The position numbers and the translations under genes were made by a program. A stretch of DNA of 48,970 nt from a bacterium. Lineage in GTDB: Bacteria > Sumerlaeota > Sumerlaeia > MVZB01. The DNA lies in the NCBI GenBank assembly GCA_021372575.1, contig JAJFUE010000203.1, positions 1 through 48,970 on the forward strand, written 5' to 3'. Position 1 is the first letter of the stretch. Every line of letters begins with the position of its first letter. This document shows, piece by piece, positions 40,529 to 48,814 of the stretch. Under the pieces are notes generated by a model. It did no database searches. It was not told the origin of the DNA and saw only the letters and a program-made list of their open reading frames with translations.

Positions 40529-40704
40529 GGCACATAGTTAAGATCAGCGCGCAGGCAGAGTCAAACGCGGAGTGCGGAACACTCGCGAGTGCTTGCAGTC
40601 TGTCCATCTTCATTTTGCCGGGGTCGCATTCATCTCGAAACCGGTTTACCGGAGTATGTGTTTAGCCTGCGCAAGCCGATTCCAATTGAAAGGCTTGAGC
40701 GCCT

Positions 40705-40830
40705 GAGCGCCGAAGGCGCGAAAGAATAAAGCCTGGGGCGGAGCGCAGCGCAGCCCCAGGACAGCGATCCAAATCAGTCGCGAGCGCTGAAGGCGCGAGA
40801 GAAATCGGTTTCTTTCGCGCTGTCAGCGCA
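40705..40830. repeat. CCTGGGGC/GCCCCAGG palindromic repeat (single copy)
   Basis: GAGCGCCGAAGGCGC (from 40705), CCTGGGGCGGAGCGCAGCGC with AGCCCCAGG (40732-40760), GAGCGCTGAAGGCGC (from 40782) and a reversed GCGCTGTCAGCGC (40817-40829). It matches the element at 39218-39430 in words and order. The 521-base gap between ruvB and the fibronectin gene holds this repeat, a GCGGAGTGCGGA word at 40567-40578 and no gene I can support. Confidence 0.8.
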
Positions 40831-41038
40831 AAAATTCGGATTAGCCGCGCTAAACGCATACTTACCGGTTCGATCATTCATTCGAAAACGTGCAAAGACA
40901 ACTCGGCGCTGAGGCCTCATTCAAATGCTGAGTGGGAGTTATAACTGCAAACCTGGTTGACAAGACGATACCCGATCACGATGATTCGATTACTAATCAC
41001 CTGTCCGCCTCAACACACTCCTCGGGAGGTATTGTGCT

Positions 41039-43117
41039 ATGTATCAGCACCCAACCGGCAATTACCGGCGTTCCTGCATGTATTGCGTGATCGCATGTTC
41101 TCTCTGCCTGGCGGCGATCGCCGTTTATGGCGCGGCGCCGAAGAAAACCAGCGTGCCGGCACGGCCGGATATTTCCGCACAGCTCGACGAGGCTTCGGTG
41201 GCCGTTCGCGCCAAATACAAGGATGTGGCCGACCTGAAGCACACCGAGCCGTATTTCGGGCTCGACGGTCAATGCTGTGCCTTGTCGCTGCAGTTTGCCT
41301 TTGCGGCGCGCGAGGCCACACTTGCCATTATTTATGACCTGGGGCCCGACCGTCACGGCATTACCGCGGCCTGGGAAGGCGCGCCGATGGAGTGCGACGC
41401 GGACATGCTCGCGAGGGCGCGCGAGAGCGTCCGCGAGCGCTTCGGCATCGACGTCGCCCTGCCTGCATGGATTTATTGGACCGGCGATGTGACGCAAACG
41501 TGGGCAATCTATGAAAATGACCAATCGCGCATCGCATGCAATCTGTCCGATTTCAGGGCGCTCACATACGAACAGTTCGTCGCGCAGGCCGCCCTGTTGA
41601 GCGTTCGGAAGCCGGCGCTCAGCGTCCCCGCCGCGCCAACCGGGTTCACCGCCTCGGACGGCGCCTACGCCGACAAAGTTGTCCTGACCTGGGCTCCGGT
41701 GAGCGGCGCGACGCTTTACAAGATTTATCGCAGCACGACGAACAGCATCTACACCGCAGCGCAGATCGGCACAGACTCCGCGCCGCCATACGAGAACAGA
41801 ACATGCGCGGCCGGGATCACATACTATTATTGGGTCAAGGCGAGTAACAGCGCCGGCGACAGCGGTTTCAGCATAAGCAACAGCGGTTACCGCGCGCTTG
41901 TCACCCCGAACGCACCAACCGGCTTGACCGCCAGCGACGGCATCTACACCGATAAAGTGGTTGTCAACTGGCAGCCCGTGAGCGGCGCGACGCTCTACAA
42001 GGTTTATCGCGGCACGACCAGCAACGTCTCCGATGCCGTTCAGATCGGAACCGACTCCGCCCCGCCGTTCGAAAATAAAACAGGCACGCCGGGGATGTCC
42101 TATTATTATCGAGTCAAGGCCTGCAACTACGCGGGGGACAGTTGGTTCAGCAATGGCGACTACGGCTATCGCAAGCCGGTCGTGCCATCGGCTCCTGCCA
42201 GTGTAAACGCCACGGACGGCACCTACGCCGACAAGGTCGTTGTGAGCTGGCCGGCCGTGACTGGCGCGACCCTCTACAAAATTTACCGCGGCACAACCAG
42301 CAATAGCGGCGATGCTGTTCAGATTGGAACCGACTCCGCATCTCCATTCGAAAACAAAACCGGCACGGCCGGGAAAACCTATTATTACTGGGTCAAGGCT
42401 TGCAACGGCGCCGGCGACAGCGGTTTCAGCAACGGCAACAGCGGCTATCGCAAGCTCACCACGCTCGCGGCGCCCACGAACGTGAGCGCCTCCGACGGCG
42501 CCTACGCCGACAAGGTGGTCGTCAACTGGTCGTCCGTGAGCGGCGCAACGGGATACAAAATCTACCGCGCCACGACCGGCAACAGCGCCGACGCGATCGA
42601 GATCGGCACCGACACGTCCTCGCCGTACGAAGACAAGACGGGATCGGCTGGGAAAACCTACACCTACTGGGTCACGGCCACCAACGGCTCCGGCCAGGGC
42701 GGGTTCAGCGCCGGCAACAGCGGCTACCGGATCTCCTTCACCGGCACGTGGACGATCGACGGCCACATCGACGCGGACGCGGATGGCTATGATTACACCG
42801 AGCAGATCGACGACGAAACGGTACGCGTTTATTCCGACAAGACGTTCGAAGACAGCTGGGGATCTGGTGGCACATGGTCATCGTCCGGCTCCACCATCAC
42901 GCTCCGATACAGTTCAACGTATTTCGAGGATATCGCCTGGGAATGGTTCGGATTCGATCTGGACGTGATCTCGAGTTCGTCGAATCACCTTACGTTCACC
43001 GGAAAAATCGACGGCAACGCCATCACCGGCGGCACGATCGACGGCTATCTCAAGGCCGAATACTATGGCGACACATACACCATCGACATCGGCGGCTCGT
43101 GGCATGCGGACAGATGA
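41039..43117 (+). CDS. Secreted protein with four tandem fibronectin type III repeats
   Basis: 692 residues from ATG 41039, with GGGAGG at 41024-41029 nine bases upstream. A signal peptide spans about 12-32. Residues about 40-190 form an N-terminal domain with CC (79-80) and further Cys that I do not recognise. Four Fn3 domains of 92-93 residues follow (197-289, 290-381, 382-474, 475-566), each with ASDG.YADKVVV.W..VSGAT.YKIYR and GKTYYYWVKA.N..GDSGFS. The C-terminal domain (567-692) is beta-rich (GTWTIDG...TFTGKIDG..ITGGTIDG) and lipocalin-like. Fn3 arrays are spacers or adhesion modules in bacterial surface proteins and polysaccharide-degrading enzymes; no catalytic domain is visible. It is convergent with the secreted triplet. 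Confidence 0.9.
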   Translation: MYQHPTGNYRRSCMYCVIACSLCLAAIAVYGAAPKKTSVPARPDISAQLDEASVAVRAKYKDVADLKHTEPYFGLDGQCCALSLQFAFAAREATLAIIYDLGPDRHGITAAWEGAPMECDADMLARARESVRERFGIDVALPAWIYWTGDVTQTWAIYENDQSRIACNLSDFRALTYEQFVAQAALLSVRKPALSVPAAPTGFTASDGAYADKVVLTWAPVSGATLYKIYRSTTNSIYTAAQIGTDSAPPYENRTCAAGITYYYWVKASNSAGDSGFSISNSGYRALVTPNAPTGLTASDGIYTDKVVVNWQPVSGATLYKVYRGTTSNVSDAVQIGTDSAPPFENKTGTPGMSYYYRVKACNYAGDSWFSNGDYGYRKPVVPSAPASVNATDGTYADKVVVSWPAVTGATLYKIYRGTTSNSGDAVQIGTDSASPFENKTGTAGKTYYYWVKACNGAGDSGFSNGNSGYRKLTTLAAPTNVSASDGAYADKVVVNWSSVSGATGYKIYRATTGNSADAIEIGTDTSSPYEDKTGSAGKTYTYWVTATNGSGQGGFSAGNSGYRISFTGTWTIDGHIDADADGYDYTEQIDDETVRVYSDKTFEDSWGSGGTWSSSGSTITLRYSSTYFEDIAWEWFGFDLDVISSSSNHLTFTGKIDGNAITGGTIDGYLKAEYYGDTYTIDIGGSWHADR
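41627..42736 (+). repeat. Four in-gene tandem repeats of about 276 bases
   Basis: The fibronectin repeats are similar at the DNA level as well, with repeated phrases such as GCCTACGCCGACAA and GACTCCGC at the same phase. This indicates fairly recent duplication. Confidence 0.85.
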
Positions 43118-43150
43118 CTGGCGCCATGATGACTGGGAACGATGAGAATC

Positions 43151-43184
43151 AACAAGGGACGAGGCCGACACCCCGTCCCTTGTT
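43151..43184. terminator. Hairpin between convergent genes (probable two-way terminator)
   Basis: AACAAGGGACG (43151-43161) pairs perfectly with CGTCCCTTGTT (43174-43184) across a 12-base loop. It sits in the 90-base gap between the fibronectin gene and the secreted paralog. No clear T-run follows on either side, so intrinsic termination is likely but not certain. Confidence 0.6.
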
Positions 43185-43207
43185 CATCGCTCATCAATCG
43201 CCGTTCG

Positions 43208-45031
43208 TCAATTCAGCGTTGGCGTGAAGTGCACCTTCTTGACCGTGACCGCGTGCACGGTGATGCCTTCGAGCTCCTTGCGGCCCATCGGCTGCAGCGC
43301 CTTGCTCGTGAGGATCTCCAGTCGCGGCCGCCACCGCGCCCCGTCCGGAATCTGTGTCTTCGTCTTGCCGTGCGTGTAGAAGAAGCAGCAGTATTTCTGC
43401 GGCGTTGCGTAGCGCGGCAGGCTGATGCCGCGGATCATCTTCGGCCTCACGCCCCCGCTCATGTCGGGCGTGTTCGGCACGGCGAAGTTGTCGGTCACCA
43501 GTTCGCCCGTCAGCGTGTCGGCGCCGACGCGGATCACGTCCGGCCCGTTGACCTCCGACGACACCGTCGGGGCGCTCAGCAGGAACTCGATGTAATACAG
43601 CTGATCGGGAACCCACTTGATCGGGTAATTATCCAGGTAATTCGGCGGCGTCTTCGTGAGGTCGATCTTGTTGTCGCCCGGCCGGAACATCGTGAGCGTC
43701 CCGCTCGTCCAGTCGGTCGCCGGCGAGATCGTTACGCTCCCGTCGCTGTTGAACTTGGCCTTGGACCCCTGGCCGCTCACGTCAAGCCCCCACGCGCTCG
43801 GCGACGACGGGTTCACCGCCGCATCGACGAACTTGTTGACCGAATACGTCAGCTCGTCGGTGACCATGTTGCCGATCGGGTGGTTCCAGATCCTGATATT
43901 CTGCACCGTAATGTCGGCCGGCGTGGCGCTCTTGGGCGATCCGGGCATCCCCATCAGCCGCCAGCTCAGGCTGAATTCGCGGTTCATCATGTCGGGAAGA
44001 TTGTTGAAGCCGTACGTGCTGTTCGAGAACTGCGGCGTCCGCATCTGCGTCGGCATCAAATACGCCCTGAACTCGTAGCGCCCGACCCCCGCCACCGGCG
44101 AGTTGGCGCCGCCTTCGTTATCGACGAAAATCGTCTCGCCGCCGTATTCGTTCTGCCCGTGCTGGCCGTCGGTCGAGAAGTTCTTGAACACGACCATCCA
44201 CGTCGGCGTCTTGAACGCCTCCATGTTCGTCGTCGTGACCTTGCCCCGGATTTCGGTGACGTTGTCCATGATGAACGGCGTCCGGAACCCGGCATACCGG
44301 CACACCCAGCTCCCGTCGTCGTTGCTCACGCGGCGCCCGCTCATGCCCATGGCATTGTTCGTTTTCGCCGCGAGCCCACCCCACTTGTAGAACCAGAAGT
44401 GGTCATCGACGATCTTCCTGAAATCGATCTTCGTCATCGTATAATCTCGGCCCGGAATTGAGCTTTCGTGATTGTTCCACGTAATGATTGTAAGCGGCCG
44501 CGACGCCGTCACCGTCGTCCCGTTGGACGCATACAGAATGATCGTCGTCGTTTCGCTCGTCACCTTCGACCCGTCATCTTTTCCGGGTTCGGGGTATGGT
44601 CCGCGTCCGCCGCCCACGCTGATCGGCGAATATTTGTTGTTGCGAATCGCGACCACCGGACACGAGCCGGGGTCGCACGGATCGGAATTCAGGTCGATCC
44701 GGCATTCGCGTGGCGGATCGACAAGATTGTCAACCAATGGATCGACCGGCTTGGCCCCGTTCAGCAGGAGGGCTTTATCCGGGTTGCTGAACGACCACCT
44801 GATGGCGCCCGCAGTGGTGTTCGCGTCGAACGCCATCGAGCTGAGCCGGAACGCCATCTTGAACACAAACAGGTTGGCCGCGTATTCTTCGCCGACGATG
44901 TAGGTGGTGTCATCGATGTCGAACACCGGCGCCTGGATTTTCGTCGCCGTCTGATCGGCGGCCCTCGCCCCCATCGCTGACACCGCGCACAGTGCCAGCA
45001 CCACCGCCCCTCGAACAAACAACCTTCTCAT
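43208..45031 (-). CDS. Secreted multidomain beta protein, paralog 1 of a tandem triplet
   Basis: 607 residues; signal peptide about 1-25 (cleavage near ARAAD), AAGGA about 12 bases upstream of the ATG. An N-terminal domain (about 33-190) has the pattern AANLFVFKMAF...IRWSFSNPDKALLLNGAKPVDPLVDNLVDPP, shared with paralog 3. It also contains DLNSDPCDPGSCP, an acidic Cys-containing loop. A first beta-sandwich (about 225-395) carries NEYGGETIFVDNEGGANSP. A second (about 410-600) carries RVGADTLTGEL, FAVPNTPDMS, and RWRPRLEILTS followed by VKKVHF close to the C-terminus. No enzyme motif is visible. The gene is 234 bases downstream of paralog 2 on the same strand. Confidence 0.85.
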   Translation of the reverse strand: MRRLFVRGAVVLALCAVSAMGARAADQTATKIQAPVFDIDDTTYIVGEEYAANLFVFKMAFRLSSMAFDANTTAGAIRWSFSNPDKALLLNGAKPVDPLVDNLVDPPRECRIDLNSDPCDPGSCPVVAIRNNKYSPISVGGGRGPYPEPGKDDGSKVTSETTTIILYASNGTTVTASRPLTIITWNNHESSIPGRDYTMTKIDFRKIVDDHFWFYKWGGLAAKTNNAMGMSGRRVSNDDGSWVCRYAGFRTPFIMDNVTEIRGKVTTTNMEAFKTPTWMVVFKNFSTDGQHGQNEYGGETIFVDNEGGANSPVAGVGRYEFRAYLMPTQMRTPQFSNSTYGFNNLPDMMNREFSLSWRLMGMPGSPKSATPADITVQNIRIWNHPIGNMVTDELTYSVNKFVDAAVNPSSPSAWGLDVSGQGSKAKFNSDGSVTISPATDWTSGTLTMFRPGDNKIDLTKTPPNYLDNYPIKWVPDQLYYIEFLLSAPTVSSEVNGPDVIRVGADTLTGELVTDNFAVPNTPDMSGGVRPKMIRGISLPRYATPQKYCCFFYTHGKTKTQIPDGARWRPRLEILTSKALQPMGRKELEGITVHAVTVKKVHFTPTLN

Positions 45032-45265
45032 CGTTCTCTTCCTTTCTTCAAAAGGCGCTTGTTGATCGTGACGCTGTCGATATCCCGCGCTGGTGTTGCG
45101 CCCGATTGATTTACCCCGTTCCTGTGTTGCGATAAACGAAATCCTCCTCTCGTGCGCCGCTCATTTTGGTCAGGGGCTCAGACGTCAGTTTGCCCAACCC
45201 CATGCACCTTTTCCCCAAACTCTTCACCACGCTGCACGCAAACGGCTTTCATTCCTCACCATTCA
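45032..45265. other. Gap between paralogs 2 and 1
   Basis: 234 bases with no supportable gene. I see no strong promoter, terminator hairpin or long repeat, only an AT-rich stretch near 45240-45265 that borders the paralog 2 stop. The Shine-Dalgarno of paralog 1 lies at the other end. Confidence 0.4.
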
Positions 45266-46642
45266 TCATTTCCCGAAATGTACTTTCTTGACCATGACGC
45301 TGTGGACCGTGATCCCGGCGGTGTTTGTCGCGCGTCCGACCGGATTCAGGTCGTGGCTCGTCAGGATATCGAACCGCGGCCGCCACCGCGCGGCGCCGGG
45401 GATCCGCGATTTCGTGACGCTGCCGGTGTGGAAAAAGCACGCGTATTTTTGCGGCTCGCCCAATCGCGGCGTGCTCAGGCCGCGCGGGCTTTTCTCGTTG
45501 AACCGCCCTCCGCTCAGGTCCGGCGTGTTCGGCACGGCGAAGTGGTCGCACACCAGTTCGCTTGTCAGCGTGTCCGCGCCCACCCGGATCACGTCCGGCG
45601 CGTCGAGCTCGGCCGCCTCGCTCGGCGCGCTTGCCGTGAACTCGATATAATACGTCGCGTTCGCCACCCACGGGATCGGCCAGTTGTCGTTGTTGCATGC
45701 CGTGTCGCCCACGCCGCTCAGGTTCGTCACGGTGTCCCCCGGCCGGAACATCACGTTGGTCCCGTCGTTCCAGTCCTTGGCCGGCGCGATCGTCACACTG
45801 CCGTCGGCGTTGAACGTCGCCGTGGCCTCCTGGCCGCTCACTTCAAGCGCCCACGCGTTCGTCGTCGCGGTCGAATTCGCGTCGGCGAAGCGATCGACCG
45901 AATAGACGACCTCATCAACGACCATGTCCTTGAGGCTGTGCCGGTAAATCTCCAGCTTGTCGAGGCACACGGTCGCCGGGTCCATGACCTTCGCCGACTC
46001 GTAAGCCGGCAGGCTCAGCACGCGGAACATCACCCGCATGTCGTTTCGCCAGTCCAGCGGCGGGGAAAAGAATCCGCTCTTCGCGCTCGCGAATTGCGGC
46101 GCCTGCATCGCGATCGGCATCAGGAACGCCGTGAACTCCGAGCGCCCCACGCCGGGGATCGGCGAGTTGGCGCCGCCCTCGTTGTCGAGGAAGAACACCT
46201 CGCCGCCGTATTCGTTCTGCCCCTCCTGCCCGCTCGCCGAGATGTTGTCATAGACGAGCATCCACGTCGGCGTCGCGAACGCCTTGCGGTTGTTGGTCGA
46301 GACCGTCGCCCGCACCTCGATTACCGAGTCTGCCGCCAGGTTCACGAACCCGTACGGCGACGCCCAGTTGCCGTCATCCTCGCCCCGATGGTGGCTCGTG
46401 ATGCACATTCCCTTCCGGCTTTCGTCGGTGCCGGGCCCCTTGGATTGCTTGAACACCCACTCGTTGGGGATTCTTTCCCGGAAGTCGTTCGCCCAGATGA
46501 GGTTCCCACGGTTGGGCTCGTCGTTTGTCTTCCCGTCGCTCCCCCGGGCAAGCGGCGCCGTGGTCTGACTCGCGGCCCCGAGCGCACACGCCATGACCAT
46601 CACGAGAAAAACCAGTACTTTTCCGCCGACCGCTTTTCTCAT
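45266..46642 (-). CDS. Secreted beta protein, paralog 2 (lacks N-terminal domain)
   Basis: 458 residues from ATG 46640-46642. Signal peptide about 1-25. It has only the two shared beta-sandwich domains: the first (about 45-235) with WASPYGFVNL, VSTNNRKAFATPTWMLVYDN, NEYGGEVFFLDNEGGANSP and CLDKLEIYRH; the second (about 262-458) with WALEVSGQEATATFNADGS, VMFRPGDTV, RVGADTLTSEL, FAVPNTPDLSGG, RWRPRFDILTS, GITVHSVMVKKVHF and two more residues. The roughly 160-residue N-terminal domain of paralogs 1 and 3 is absent, with only a short Gly/Asn-rich linker in its place. The gap from paralog 3 is 54 bases and is filled by a heptad repeat, so the two are likely co-transcribed. Confidence 0.85.
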   Translation of the reverse strand: MRKAVGGKVLVFLVMVMACALGAASQTTAPLARGSDGKTNDEPNRGNLIWANDFRERIPNEWVFKQSKGPGTDESRKGMCITSHHRGEDDGNWASPYGFVNLAADSVIEVRATVSTNNRKAFATPTWMLVYDNISASGQEGQNEYGGEVFFLDNEGGANSPIPGVGRSEFTAFLMPIAMQAPQFASAKSGFFSPPLDWRNDMRVMFRVLSLPAYESAKVMDPATVCLDKLEIYRHSLKDMVVDEVVYSVDRFADANSTATTNAWALEVSGQEATATFNADGSVTIAPAKDWNDGTNVMFRPGDTVTNLSGVGDTACNNDNWPIPWVANATYYIEFTASAPSEAAELDAPDVIRVGADTLTSELVCDHFAVPNTPDLSGGRFNEKSPRGLSTPRLGEPQKYACFFHTGSVTKSRIPGAARWRPRFDILTSHDLNPVGRATNTAGITVHSVMVKKVHFGK

Positions 46643-46654
46643 CAACGCCTGCCC

Positions 46655-46696
46655 CTCATCTCATTTCATCTTCCATCTCTCATCTTTCATCTTTCA
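46655..46696. repeat. Iterated 7-base GATGAAA word before paralog 2
   Basis: On the minus strand: GATGAAA, GATGAAA, GATGAGA, GATGGAA, GATGAAA, TGAGATGAG. It occupies nearly the entire gap between paralog 3 and paralog 2 and matches the array at 36070-36096. Confidence 0.8.
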
Positions 46697-48514
46697 TCAT
46701 TTACTAAAGTGCACCCTCTTGACCGTCATGCTGTTCACGGTGATCCCGCCAAGGTTTGTCGCGCGACCCATCGGCTGCAGCGTACTGCTCGTCAGGATTT
46801 CGAACCGCGGCCGCCAGCGCGCCCCGTCGGTGATCGTCGTCCTGCTCACACTGTGCGTGTAAAAGAAACAGCCGTATTTCTGCGGCGTGCCCGTCCGCGG
46901 CATGCTCACGCCGCGATAAATCAATTCCGTGTAAGCCCCGTGGCTCAGGTCCGGCGTGTTCGGCACGGCGAAGTTTACGCCGCATAACTCCGAGGTCAAC
47001 GTGTCCGCGCCCACCCGGATCATGTCCGGCGGATTCACCTCGTCAAACGCCGACGGCGAGCTCAGCATGAACTCGATGTAATAAAGCCTGTCGGCGACCC
47101 ACTCGATCGGCCAGTTGTCCCGGTATTGGGTCGGATCGAACGGGTAATCGATGCTGGCGTTGAGGTCCCCCGGCCGGAACATGATCACCGTGTTCTGCGA
47201 CCAGTTTGTCGTCGGCAGGATCGAGACCGCCCCGTTCTTATAGACCGTCGTGGCCCCCTGCCCGCTCACTTCCATCTGCCACGCCGCCGGCGACGTCGGC
47301 GACACCTTCGGATCGACGAACTGCGCGACTTCATACGCCGTCTCGTCCACGCGCATGTCCGAGAGGCCGTGCTTCATGATCATCAGGCCATCCCAGCAGA
47401 CCATGCCCGCGTCATACTGCGCGCCGTAACTGGTTCCCACGTCGAGCACCCGCAGGCTGATGCGCATGTCGTTGTCGGCATCGACGCGCGGATTGAAATA
47501 GCCCTCCTGCGAGTCGGCGAACTGCGGCGTTTGCATCGCGACCGGCATCAGGACGCATGTGTATTCGTAACGCCCGGTCGGCCCCCCGATCGGCGTGTTG
47601 GCCCCGCCCTCGTTGCCGAGGAAGAAATACTCGCCCCCGTATTCGTCGTGCCCCTTGCCGGTTCCGATGTTGTCATAGACCAGCGTCCACAGCGGCATGC
47701 TATACACATTCGTCTGGTTGGTCGTCACGACCAGCCGCACTTCCCAGACGCTGTTTGGCGTCAGTTGGACCACTCCGTAGGGGCTCGTCCACGCGCCGTC
47801 GTTGTCGCCGGCCGAGCCGACCGTGATGCACAGTCCGCTGGACGTGACGCTTGGGACGGCATTGCCCTGCGTGTAATTGACATAAGACCAGCCATACGGC
47901 GGGCGCGGATCGGGCGGCCAATCGTGCACGCACCCCGACAGCCGGTCGAACCCGTTGTCGAGCGTATAGACGATGATCGATCGTCCGTTCTCCAGCGAGA
48001 CCGTCGTGCCGTCCGAGCAATAAAGCATCACGACGCCCGAGTCGATGAACGTCGGCGGATTGGACCTCGTCGATCCGAAACGGTCCGAATACGGCCCCAC
48101 CCCGCCCGCCTCGTTCAGCGGTGAACGCAGGTTGTCGCGGAACGTGATCGTGCGCGGCCCCGTCTCGTCCAGCGGATCCTTTTGCGTGTCGAGCCGTTTC
48201 GCGGCCGGCGGATTGACCAGGTTATCCACGGCCGGATTCACCGGCTCCGCCCCGTTGATCCGGTAAACCCCGCCCGGGCTGCTGTAACTCCAGATGAGCG
48301 CGCTCGGGCTTGTGTTGTCGTCCTGCCCGATAAAGTCCAGGTTGATGGCGTCCGGAAAGACAAAGATATTGGCGGCCGAAGCCCCTTCCGCGTCGCCGAT
48401 GACCACGTCCGGCGTGTCGCCGACCATGGGGGGATAGTTGATTGCCGCGAATCCGCTGCCGCACGTCATGACGAAGAGCAGCGCGATCGCCGGGTAACGG
48501 GTCAGACTGGCCAT
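46697..48514 (-). CDS. Secreted multidomain beta protein, paralog 3 of the triplet
   Basis: 605 residues from ATG 48512-48514, fixed by GGGAGG seven bases upstream; a longer frame to 48577 lacks support. Signal peptide about 1-23 (cleavage near GFAA). The N-terminal domain (about 30-185) opens DVVIGDAEGASAANIFVFPDAI, then ALIWSYSSPGGVYRINGAEPVNPAVDNLVNPP, matching paralog 1. The first beta-sandwich (about 210-385) has WTSPYGVVQL, DEYGGEYFFLGNEGGANTP and RISLRVLDVG. The second (about 395-605) has MEVSGQGATTVY, RVGADTLTSEL, FAVPNTPDLSHG, RWRPRFEILTS, PMGRATNLGGITV and VKRVHF, followed by two residues. It heads the three-gene minus-strand run. No catalytic motif is seen; a structural or glycan-binding extracellular role is a guess. 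Confidence 0.85.
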   Translation of the reverse strand: MASLTRYPAIALLFVMTCGSGFAAINYPPMVGDTPDVVIGDAEGASAANIFVFPDAINLDFIGQDDNTSPSALIWSYSSPGGVYRINGAEPVNPAVDNLVNPPAAKRLDTQKDPLDETGPRTITFRDNLRSPLNEAGGVGPYSDRFGSTRSNPPTFIDSGVVMLYCSDGTTVSLENGRSIIVYTLDNGFDRLSGCVHDWPPDPRPPYGWSYVNYTQGNAVPSVTSSGLCITVGSAGDNDGAWTSPYGVVQLTPNSVWEVRLVVTTNQTNVYSMPLWTLVYDNIGTGKGHDEYGGEYFFLGNEGGANTPIGGPTGRYEYTCVLMPVAMQTPQFADSQEGYFNPRVDADNDMRISLRVLDVGTSYGAQYDAGMVCWDGLMIMKHGLSDMRVDETAYEVAQFVDPKVSPTSPAAWQMEVSGQGATTVYKNGAVSILPTTNWSQNTVIMFRPGDLNASIDYPFDPTQYRDNWPIEWVADRLYYIEFMLSSPSAFDEVNPPDMIRVGADTLTSELCGVNFAVPNTPDLSHGAYTELIYRGVSMPRTGTPQKYGCFFYTHSVSRTTITDGARWRPRFEILTSSTLQPMGRATNLGGITVNSMTVKRVHFSK

Positions 48515-48521
48515 CGTTGCG

Positions 48522-48527
48522 CCTCCC
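48522..48527 (-). promoter_or_regulatory. Shine-Dalgarno that decides the paralog 3 start
   Basis: GGGAGG on the minus strand, seven bases before the ATG at 48512-48514, which is also where the signal peptide begins. Confidence 0.75.
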
Positions 48528-48814
48528 TGGGACACAATCAATGAAACCGTGCGCGCGATGCGCCCGCGGCCTCCCACCCCGTTTGTTCTGATACAGCCGA
48601 TTACAAAATGAGATTCAATCGTTTACCAACAAAGAAGTATAGAGTCCTGTTCGCAACGCTGTCAACCGCCCCCCCGACGATTGTCTTGACGAAGTCGTGC
48701 TCGTCTTGCCGGCCGAAGCTATGGCGAAGGCTGGAATCCGAATCCGGCAAAGCCGGAACACAACTGTTTCACTCCGTCCGGCCATTGGGGGCCATACGAA
48801 TTCAGTCCAAACCC

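Noticed and set aside
45152-46987. A 611-codon plus-strand open frame across paralogs 2 and 3
   Set aside because: It spans two real minus-strand genes and the repeat-filled gap between them; its translation is Arg/His-rich noise.
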